From assembly GCA_964550325.1 (NCBI GenBank), contig CAZJYT010000015.1:1-18340 (forward strand): a DNA stretch of 18,340 bases. Reading direction: 5' to 3'. Positions within the stretch are counted from its first letter, which is position 1. Each line of letters opens with the position of its first letter. The notes beneath the pieces are model-generated. The model did not search any database. It was given only the letters and a program-made list of their open reading frames with translations, and was not told where the DNA came from. The position numbers and the translations under genes are program-made. Origin of the DNA: CAZJYT01 sp964550325 (GTDB taxonomy: Bacteria; Patescibacteriota; Minisyncoccia; Minisyncoccales; CAZJYT01). Positions 1 through 6,101 of the stretch are shown here, piece after piece.

Positions 1-170
1 GTTAAATTTTCTTTAAAATACAACTCCATCACTTTTTTTAAAGCAGCGTTGATAGCATAGAATTGCTCACTCACCTTTCTGCAATCTTCATTCTTCTCTA
101 TAAGTTTTGCTAATCCGTCAATTTGGCCCTTAATAATATTTAGTCGCTTTATTAATTTATTATTTTTCAT
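1..170 (-). CDS. CsoR/RcnR/FrmR-family metal- or persulfide-sensing repressor, partial (5' part only)
   Basis: This frame is not interrupted; 56 codons are visible from the ATG at 170 and the 3' end runs off the left edge. The peptide has the CsoR-family (DUF156) signature: RLNIIKGQIDGLAKLIE at residues 9-25 matches the conserved RL-x-R-x-x-GQ-x-x-G-x-x-x-M segment, Cys30 sits at the first ligand position (E-D-C), and AINAALKKV follows at 39-47. These proteins are all-helical tetramers that bind operators until a metal, formaldehyde or sulfane sulfur releases them. The position 25 residues after the first Cys, His in Cu(I)-sensing CsoR, is Asn55 here; the second Cys is expected four residues later, just outside the window. 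Copper sensing is therefore doubtful and a CstR-like thiol sensor is possible. An AGAGGG ribosome binding site (180-185) precedes the ATG by 9 nt. The G/C-tract operator in its own promoter suggests autoregulation. Confidence 0.85.
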   Translation of the reverse strand, partial: MKNNKLIKRLNIIKGQIDGLAKLIEKNEDCRKVSEQFYAINAALKKVMELYFKENL

Positions 171-213
171 ATCTTGTTTCCCTCTATATTTAATTAACTT
201 CCCTCAATTGTGA

Positions 214-243
214 AGTATACACCCCCGGGGGGTATCTTGTCAA
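214..243 (-). promoter_or_regulatory. Promoter of the CsoR-family gene
   Basis: Read on the minus strand, a perfect -35 TTGACA (238-243) is followed after 18 nt by TATACT (214-219). A second TTGACA lies 7 nt further upstream (245-250), making a short direct repeat. The predicted start of transcription, near 207, gives a leader of about 37 nt that contains the AGAGGG ribosome binding site. The -10/-35 spacer is almost entirely occupied by the G/C-tract palindrome, so a bound repressor would block polymerase directly. Confidence 0.75.
217..235. promoter_or_regulatory. CsoR-type operator, G/C-tract inverted repeat
   Basis: The plus strand reads ATACACCCCCGGGGGGTAT: ATAC and GTAT arms surround an uninterrupted CCCCCGGGGG core (222-231). 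CsoR/RcnR/CstR-family operators are known for TAC/GTA-flanked runs of G and C that adopt A-form-like DNA. The site stands out in a very AT-rich intergenic region and lies between the -35 and -10 of a gene of exactly this regulator family, so the assignment follows from sequence and context together. Confidence 0.75.
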
Positions 244-302
244 GTGTCAATTAATAGAAAGACACACCGATGCCAGCGAGAAGTTCTATTTAATCGCATA
301 CT

Positions 303-428
303 GTGTTAAAACTATCTCAAAAGGCTTTAGAAATCATTGAAAGTTCTAAAGTATCTGAAAAACGCCAACTTTTGAATTTCTTACTTCAGAACCTCAAATT
401 ACAAGGCAAAAACTCTTATTTGAACTAA
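303..428 (+). pseudogene. Remnant of serine site-specific recombinase C-terminus
   Basis: An open stretch from GTG at 303 to TAA at 426 encodes about 41 residues. It contains LSQKALEIIESSKVSEKRQ followed by LLNFLLQNLKLQGKN. This resembles the extreme C-terminal segment of large resolvase-type recombinases, where an L-x-x-A-x-x-A-x-x-I/L-F segment leads to E-K-R-x-L-L-N-F-x-x-S-N-x-x-L-x-G-x-K. There is an in-frame stop at 291-293 and no catalytic resolvase domain upstream, and the usual K-x-P-F tail is missing, so this is a decayed fragment, probably left by an old mobile element. The family call rests on recall of the motif and is moderately certain. Confidence 0.5.
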
Positions 429-452
429 AAAACACCGTTTAATACGGTGTTT
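427..452 (-). terminator. Rho-independent terminator of the rpoD-end operon
   Basis: A perfect 9-bp stem (AAACACCGT at 430-438 with ACGGTGTTT at 444-452) encloses the 5-nt loop TTAAT. On the minus strand the hairpin is followed by an uninterrupted run of six T (complement of 427-432), the normal arrangement for intrinsic termination of transcripts coming from rpoD, whose stop codon lies about 97 nt upstream. On the plus strand the stem ends in TTTC only, so termination in that direction would be weak. Confidence 0.7.
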
Positions 453-548
453 CAAGCGAACAGGTGTATAGATCTTATCACCTGCGCCACCTCGAAATCT
501 CTTTCCCTAACATATTTCAAGGGTTTATTTTTTTATTTCAAGTAAAAA

Positions 549-1661
549 TTAATAATACTCTTTTAATTGTTCTATCTTTTCATGCCGACGAATTTTTTCC
601 AAAGCCTTTACTTCAATTTGTCTAATCCTTTCTCTGGTAACTGAAAATTCCCTTCCTACTTCCTCTAAGGTGTGTCTAATGCCATCTTTTAATCCATATC
701 TCATCTCTAAAATCTTTCTTTCCCGGGGAGTAAGATCAGATAAGATCTCATTAATTTTCTCTTTTAAGATGTTTCTACTAGCAATAGCGGTGGGGGAAGG
801 GGACTTTTTATCAGCTACAAAATCAGCTAAAACACTGCTTTCATTATCAGAACCCACCGGAGTTTCTAGAGAGATAACTTCTTGAGATATTTTTTGAAGG
901 TGTCTCACTTTCTCTATTTCTACTCCCATTTCAGCCGCTATCTCTTCAACTAATGGCTCTCTTCCTAAATCTTGTAATAATCTCCTTCTTGTTTGGCTAT
1001 ATTTAGAGAGATTTTCCACAATATGGACAGGAATTCTCACTGTTTTTCCAAAATCAGCCAAAGCCCTAGTTATTCCTTGTCTTATCCACCAGGTAGCATA
1101 AGTTGAAAATTTATACCCCCTTCTCCAATCAAATTTCTCTACCGCCTTAAACAATCCTATATTTCCCTCTTGAATTAAATCTAAAAATGACAAGTTTTGT
1201 GACCTTCCAATATATTTTTTGGCAATGGAAACTACCAATTTAAGATTGGAATTTATTAATTTCTCTTTAGCCTTTTGGTCTCCCTTCTCAATTCTTTTTG
1301 CTAATTCTATCTCCTCCTCCGGAGTAAGAGAGGGGTACTCTCCTATCTCTTTTAAATACATTTGGACAGGATCCAAGGTTTTTGACAATCTTTTTTTCTT
1401 AGTTTCATCTGTTATCTCTTCTAAGAATCCTTTTATTTGTTTCACCACAATATTTTCCCTTTCTAAATTTTGGCAAAGCTTTTTAAATGCAGTATTGTCT
1501 TCTTTTAAAGAAGGGAAATAATAATAAATCTCGGAAGTGGTAACAAAACCCCTTGTCTTTCCTTTTTCAAAAAGCAAGGCCAGCTTTCTTTTAGAGAGAG
1601 AAGCTGTTTTCTTCTTAATCTTAGGTTTTTGGGGCTTGCCCTTTGTTGTTTTTGCATTCAT
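549..1661 (-). CDS. rpoD: RNA polymerase primary sigma factor (RpoD/SigA family)
   Basis: Directs RNA polymerase to housekeeping promoters. The 370-residue protein shows the sigma-70 regions in order: a short divergent region 1.1-like segment (about 20-80), region 1.2 (DPVQMYLKEIGEYPSLT at 97-113), region 2 including NLKLVVSIAKKY (139-150), DLIQEGNIGLFKAVEKFD (161-178) and the -10-recognising KFSTYATWWIRQ (184-195), region 3, and a C-terminal region 4 with LTPRERKILEMRYGL and the -35-binding helix-turn-helix ending VTRERIRQIE. The extended region 1.2 and the strict region 2.4 favour the primary sigma over an alternative factor; it is as short as many SigA proteins of small genomes. The start overlaps the end of dnaG by 41 nt and no Shine-Dalgarno sequence is obvious, so translation is probably coupled. 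It is the last gene of the minus-strand operon. Confidence 0.96.
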   Translation of the reverse strand: MNAKTTKGKPQKPKIKKKTASLSKRKLALLFEKGKTRGFVTTSEIYYYFPSLKEDNTAFKKLCQNLERENIVVKQIKGFLEEITDETKKKRLSKTLDPVQMYLKEIGEYPSLTPEEEIELAKRIEKGDQKAKEKLINSNLKLVVSIAKKYIGRSQNLSFLDLIQEGNIGLFKAVEKFDWRRGYKFSTYATWWIRQGITRALADFGKTVRIPVHIVENLSKYSQTRRRLLQDLGREPLVEEIAAEMGVEIEKVRHLQKISQEVISLETPVGSDNESSVLADFVADKKSPSPTAIASRNILKEKINEILSDLTPRERKILEMRYGLKDGIRHTLEEVGREFSVTRERIRQIEVKALEKIRRHEKIEQLKEYY

Positions 1662-4512
1662 AGTAGATTATTTGATTAAATTTTTTAGTTAGTTCTTTAA
1701 CCTTCTCAAAATCTCCTTCCTCTTCTGCTTTTTTAATTTCTAAAGAGAGTTGATGGAGATAATCTTTAATCTTAAGAGTTTTAAGTTCTCTAAGACAAAA
1801 TTTTAACTCTCTGGGGATGGTTTCTTTTGGAATTTCTTCTATTTCTGCCTTTAGTGAGAAATAATTAAATTGGGGGTTATCTAGACTTTTATTTTCTTTT
1901 AATGCTTCCAAAATATTTTTTATAGATTCTGAAAAAATAGTCAAGTCCTCAATTAAATTTATTGTTGAGGGCTCTTTAAAGACCAAAGTGACTATCCTTT
2001 CTTCCAAAAGTTCTTTTCTTGATTTTTTAGGAGGGAGAGAGGTTTCTTCTTTTACTTTTGGGAAAAAGTAATCATCTAAAAGTTTTATTTTCTTCAATTC
2101 CTCTCTGATATCCTCTTCCTTTATCTCCAATTCATCTGCTAATTTTTGAATCCAATAAGCCCTCTCAATTTTATTTGGCATCCTTTTAAGAAAAGGTAAA
2201 ATAATTTCTGAGATTCTTTTTTTTCCCTCGGGAGTATTAGGATTAGCTTTTTTAAAAGCTGTGTCAAAATAAAACTCGGCAATAGATGTTGGCTTTTTCA
2301 AAATCTCCTGCCATTCTTTTTTATTTTCTAAGATCAACTCAGCCGGATCTTTCCCTTCTTTCATTTCCACCACCTTTATATTAAACTCTTCTTTTAGAGC
2401 TAAATCAATACCTCTTTTAGTAGCATTTTCTCCAGCCACATCAACATCAAAACATAACCATAAATTATTGGTATATCTTTTTAAGGTTCTCAACTGGTAA
2501 GGTGTTAAAGCGGTCCCACAACAACCAACTACATTTTCACTCCCACTTTGATGTGCCATAATGGTGTCAATATATCCTTCAACAACCAAACAAAAGTCTT
2601 TTTCTCTAATTTTTAATCTTGCCTTGTTTAAACCATAAAGTATCTTGCTTTTATCATATAAAGGAGTATTGGGAATATTAAGATATTTGGCGATATCTGG
2701 CTTATTTCTTTCTTTGAAAACCCTCCCCCCAAATCCAATAGTTTGAGAATTCAAGTCAAAGATAGGAAAGATAATTCTTCCTCTAAATCTATCAAAATAC
2801 GTATTTTCTTTTTTAATTACTAAACCAGCTTTTTCTATTTCTTCTTCTTTAAAACCTTTATTTTTAAGAAAATTGAATAAAGCGTTTGGAAGATCGGGGC
2901 TATATCCCAACTTCCATTCTAAAATTGAATCTTCGGTTATCCCCCTCTTCAATAAATACTCCTTAGCCTCTTTTCCTGCTTTGCTTTTTTGAAGCTGGGT
3001 CTCAAAAAATTTCCTTGAGAGTTCACAAATCTCAATTAATCTTTGCCTTTCGGTTTTCCATTCTGGCTTAAAGGGTTTTAATTCCACTCCTGCCTTTTGG
3101 GCTAAGATTTTTAAGGCATCACCAAACTCTACTCCCTCAATCTCTTTAACAAAGCCAAAAATATCACCGCCACGGCCACAGTTTGAAACTGCAAAGTTTG
3201 TAACCACATAAGAATGGTCTCCTGCCACAGTTAAATCATAGGTGTCTCCCTTATAATCTCTTTTTTTAATCTCTTTTATTGGTAGAGCCCAATATAAAAC
3301 TCCATTTTCAGGATCTTTGTAGAAAGAAGAAAGATGATATTCATTCTCTTCCTTCCATTCAATTCTATAAGACTTTTTGTGATAGAGAGTGTTTTTATCA
3401 GCCTTCTTCTTTTTTTCATAAAATCCAGGAGCAATCCCTAACCTTAGTAATATATCTCTTAATTGCTCAGCCAAGGTTAAAGAAGCGGTCTCAATAGTGT
3501 AATATCTTTCTTTCTTAACTCCATTTACTCTACTTTTGCTTCTACCTCCTTTCCAAATTGCATCTAAAATTATTCTTTGCTTTTTAGGAGGTAGGTATTG
3601 TAATTCAAAAGGAATATGTTTATCTTCTGGAGTCTTACCACAAAGATTTTCAAAGATGTTAGATAATTTAGAATTACAGAGACTGATCTCAAAACTGATT
3701 TTCCCTTTATTTTTTCTCTTGCGAATATTAACTTCTATCTCAAAGATTTCTTTTGTTAAATTTTTTATCTCTCTAACAAACTTTCCTTCACTTTTAGCCA
3801 AGCTGAACCTAATATAAGCCTGGCGGCTGCTTCCTCTAATAATGTAGTAGCCAATTAATTTTAGGAATTTATCATCAACCGTTATTTTGGTTGGAATTTT
3901 AGCAATATCATTTCCAAAATTGGTATTGTAATGTTTCTCTAAGTCAATGAATTCTATATCTCTAATCTCTTGGTTTATTGGATAAAGTAAGAGGTCATCC
4001 TTTGAAAGCTTATTAGCAGTCACTTTCTCTACCTTGTAATCTAAATAAAATCTAGGGCATTTCCTTTTCTTCCAACTCCATTGGTAGATTTGGGCAAGCC
4101 GGGTCTTGTAAACACAGTTTTTTGCCTTAATACAAAATACCTCGTGGTCAGCTGTTAAGGAAACCGTCTTGTTTGATTTTTTTACCCTGATATCAAAAAT
4201 TTCTCCCTTATATGGCCTCCATAAGGCTCTTATTATAGGCATATATCTCCCGGTGTGAGTTAAAACTTTCTCTCCTCTCTGAAGATCTTCTATTCTATGA
4301 AACCCTCTTTCTGTTTTTACCAAAGAGTTTGGTAAGAGGCATCCAAAACAATGCCAGATTTGTTTGGAGGGAGAAACGAAAAGAGAAGGAGTCTTCTCAG
4401 AATGAAAGGGGCAAAGAGCCTTATAGTTCGAACCTGCTTTCTGAAGCTTAATATAAGAACCAATAACGTCTACAATATCTAATTTCTGTTTGATTTCCTC
4501 AATAGGAGACAT
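1621..4512 (-). CDS. dnaG: DNA primase DnaG containing an in-frame intein
   Basis: Synthesises RNA primers at the replication fork. The 963-residue reading frame reduces to 576 residues, a normal DnaG length, once the 387-residue intein (residues 58-444) is removed. The N-terminal CHC2 zinc ribbon has ligands Cys34, His37 and Cys55, with the fourth being Cys445, the first residue after the intein; the joined sequence would read WHCFG-CGRGGDIF. The primase core follows with RFRGRIIFPIFD (575-586), the TOPRIM acidic motif EGYID (645-649), and the metal-binding DVDVAG (689-694, Asp689 and Asp691). A C-terminal helicase-interaction region ends in a charged coiled segment. The start ATG lies 38 nt after the upstream gene with no recognisable Shine-Dalgarno. 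The 3' end overlaps rpoD. Splicing is required for a functional zinc ribbon. Confidence 0.96.
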   Translation of the reverse strand: MSPIEEIKQKLDIVDVIGSYIKLQKAGSNYKALCPFHSEKTPSLFVSPSKQIWHCFGCLLPNSLVKTERGFHRIEDLQRGEKVLTHTGRYMPIIRALWRPYKGEIFDIRVKKSNKTVSLTADHEVFCIKAKNCVYKTRLAQIYQWSWKKRKCPRFYLDYKVEKVTANKLSKDDLLLYPINQEIRDIEFIDLEKHYNTNFGNDIAKIPTKITVDDKFLKLIGYYIIRGSSRQAYIRFSLAKSEGKFVREIKNLTKEIFEIEVNIRKRKNKGKISFEISLCNSKLSNIFENLCGKTPEDKHIPFELQYLPPKKQRIILDAIWKGGRSKSRVNGVKKERYYTIETASLTLAEQLRDILLRLGIAPGFYEKKKKADKNTLYHKKSYRIEWKEENEYHLSSFYKDPENGVLYWALPIKEIKKRDYKGDTYDLTVAGDHSYVVTNFAVSNCGRGGDIFGFVKEIEGVEFGDALKILAQKAGVELKPFKPEWKTERQRLIEICELSRKFFETQLQKSKAGKEAKEYLLKRGITEDSILEWKLGYSPDLPNALFNFLKNKGFKEEEIEKAGLVIKKENTYFDRFRGRIIFPIFDLNSQTIGFGGRVFKERNKPDIAKYLNIPNTPLYDKSKILYGLNKARLKIREKDFCLVVEGYIDTIMAHQSGSENVVGCCGTALTPYQLRTLKRYTNNLWLCFDVDVAGENATKRGIDLALKEEFNIKVVEMKEGKDPAELILENKKEWQEILKKPTSIAEFYFDTAFKKANPNTPEGKKRISEIILPFLKRMPNKIERAYWIQKLADELEIKEEDIREELKKIKLLDDYFFPKVKEETSLPPKKSRKELLEERIVTLVFKEPSTINLIEDLTIFSESIKNILEALKENKSLDNPQFNYFSLKAEIEEIPKETIPRELKFCLRELKTLKIKDYLHQLSLEIKKAEEEGDFEKVKELTKKFNQIIYYECKNNKGQAPKT
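3181..4341 (-). mobile_element. Intein in DnaG (387 aa) with degenerate LAGLIDADG endonuclease
   Basis: The insertion begins with Cys (CLLPNSLVKTERGF, block A) directly after the zinc-ribbon CFG and ends with AVSN before Cys+1. Block B is TADHEVF with the T-x-x-H pair (intein residues 63 and 66). Block F is TYDLTVAGDHSYVV. The penultimate residue, usually His, is Ser, a tolerated variant. The middle (about 100-340) is the size and character of a LAGLIDADG homing endonuclease: LIGYYIIRG (162-170) and ILDAIWKGG (258-266) align with the two dodecapeptide helices, but the catalytic Asp at position eight is Arg in the first and Gly in the second. Splicing residues are intact while nuclease residues are not, so this is probably a splicing-competent, immobile intein. 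Boundaries are fixed by the exact continuity of the flanking primase sequence. Confidence 0.93.
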
Positions 4513-4550
4513 AAAAAGAGAAAAATAGATAATTTTTTATTCAGACCAAT

Positions 4551-6101
4551 TTATGGTAACAGATGGGGAGTTACTTTCAGTTTTTCCTTCTCTTTAACCT
4601 TAGGAAGAGGAACCTCAAAGGGAAAAGTCTTGAGTTCTCTGCAGGGTCCCTTGTGGGCAATTTCCACACCGGCTATTTTTGCAAAACATTCATTAGAATA
4701 GGTTCTACCATCCTTCCCACAAACAGGTTGCCATACCTCAATACACATTAATTTTGGCTTTTTTATTCTCTTTTTTATTTTTTCGCACCTAAAGACCAAA
4801 CATCCATTTTTATCTTTCTCCACTCTTAAGTACTCATTTTCTTTACATTTTGGCATTAAAGGAATCTTACATGTTTTATTTTTTGGTGAAACATTAATTC
4901 CGGGATAGAGTTCTTCTATTTTTTTCTTCATCTCTTCTGGAGAAGATTTGATGGTTTTAACTCTCTCAATTATTTTCTGAGAATTTATTGCCTCTTCATA
5001 GGCAGAAACAGCAAGACCAAAAGCTCTTCCATAATCTTTTTCTTCAAGAGCTTTTTTGGCTAAGGTTAAGTGAAATTCGCTTCTTTCTAAAAGCCTTCTT
5101 CCTGCTCTTCCTCCGTACTCAATTTCTGAGATATTGCTCTCTTCTATTAGTTTTTTTGCCCTTAACATCTCCCTTTCTGCTTTTTCAATTTGCGCCTTAG
5201 CCTTCTGTTTTGAAATTCCTTTTTCTCCTTTAAATGCATCAATTTTTCTCTCTTTGGCTTTTTCTAATACCTCTATTGTTTCCTCTGGAAGCTCTTCTGT
5301 TTCTAATTTTGAAATTATTTTTAAATGGATTAATTTTTCCCCAGGAATTTTAGCGACATAATTTTTAAAACCCTCTCTTTTTTCTTTTGGCATCTTTTCA
5401 ACCTCTCTTCGTAATTCTTTTAATTCTTCTTCCTCTTTCTTTTCAATTTCATTTCTCACATTCTCTGATACCTTCCCCTTTACTCCCTCTAACATTTCTA
5501 AAACCTTGAATTCCTTAAATTCTCCTTTTTCTATATTTTCTATTTCTTTCTCTATCCTCTCTGGAATTTTCTTTTTTTCTTCTACCTTTTGAATTACCTC
5601 AGCAAATCTCTGTAAATGGCTATCTCTTTTTTTCTCTATTATTTTCTGGACACCTTCTGAAGGAACCCTTTCTTTTAATTTTTCCAAAATTTTTTGGTGT
5701 AAAATTAATTGATGGATAAGCTTTCCAGAGAATGTTTTTAAATTTTCCCCACTATCTTTGGAAATCTCAGCTATTTCTTTCTCAAAATCTCCTAAGGTCT
5801 TTTCAATCAATCTTGGATTTTTTTTAACCTCTATTAATTTTTCTGTTTCTGCTAATTTTTCATTAGCAAATTTCAGCCTTAATTCATCCTTTTTCACAGG
5901 ATTAAAGCTGAAGGTTAAATGAATTTTTCTTATCCAATCTTTTAAAAAATAAAGGGGGTGGCCTGGTAAAATTCTTGGTTCTGAAATACCTAAAGCAGTA
6001 GAGTCTATCTCTTGTCCAACAACCAAGCCCTTGGGTAAAAGAAATAAACTTAGAATAAGGAAAAGGAAAAGAGCCCTCTTTTGAAGAGAAGTGATTTTCA
6101 T
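4551..6101 (-). CDS. Secreted DUF5667-type protein with C-terminal Kazal-like domain
   Basis: A predicted secreted protein of 516 residues. The N-terminus is a signal peptide: MKITSLQKRALF, a leucine-rich core, and a likely cleavage near VVGQE. Next comes the DUF5667 hallmark ILPGHPLYFLKDWIRK with FNPVKKDELRLKFANEKLAE, then roughly 300 residues of highly charged Glu/Lys helix that should form coiled coils. Near the C-terminus, a cysteine-bearing stretch (CKIPLMPKCKENEY) is followed by a Kazal-like serine-protease-inhibitor fold at about 454-488 with PVCGKDGRTYSNEC and a final GPC; only four of the usual six cysteines are present. The ATG at 6101 overlaps the thrS stop in TGATG, which makes it preferable to the TTG one codon earlier. 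DUF5667 proteins are common in CPR bacteria and have no established function; target protease unknown. Confidence 0.85.
   Translation of the reverse strand: MKITSLQKRALFLFLILSLFLLPKGLVVGQEIDSTALGISEPRILPGHPLYFLKDWIRKIHLTFSFNPVKKDELRLKFANEKLAETEKLIEVKKNPRLIEKTLGDFEKEIAEISKDSGENLKTFSGKLIHQLILHQKILEKLKERVPSEGVQKIIEKKRDSHLQRFAEVIQKVEEKKKIPERIEKEIENIEKGEFKEFKVLEMLEGVKGKVSENVRNEIEKKEEEELKELRREVEKMPKEKREGFKNYVAKIPGEKLIHLKIISKLETEELPEETIEVLEKAKERKIDAFKGEKGISKQKAKAQIEKAEREMLRAKKLIEESNISEIEYGGRAGRRLLERSEFHLTLAKKALEEKDYGRAFGLAVSAYEEAINSQKIIERVKTIKSSPEEMKKKIEELYPGINVSPKNKTCKIPLMPKCKENEYLRVEKDKNGCLVFRCEKIKKRIKKPKLMCIEVWQPVCGKDGRTYSNECFAKIAGVEIAHKGPCRELKTFPFEVPLPKVKEKEKLKVTPHLLP

Larger units (their letters stand above)
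171..548. other. Intergenic region between csoR-like gene and rpoD
   Basis: This 378-nt stretch contains no intact gene. It holds the csoR-like promoter and operator, the recombinase remnant and the terminator hairpin listed separately. Two smaller structures are also visible. One is a 6-bp inverted repeat CAGGTG/CACCTG (461-466 and 479-484) around an AGATCT-containing loop. The other is a 9-nt direct repeat TATTTCAAG (513-521 and 534-542) immediately downstream of the rpoD stop. Neither can be assigned a function. Confidence 0.6.

Noticed and set aside
455..510. tRNA-like stretch with a CTCGAAATC T-loop-like sequence
   Set aside because: No flanking 5-bp T-stem, no acceptor pairing and no recognisable anticodon arm; the only pairing is a 6-bp CAGGTG/CACCTG repeat.
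3536..3817. Plus-strand open frame opposite the DnaG intein
   Set aside because: Composition mirrors the antisense of a Lys/Glu-rich gene, no start signal and no recognisable motif; a shadow of the intein coding frame, like the other open frames opposite dnaE, thrS and rpoD.
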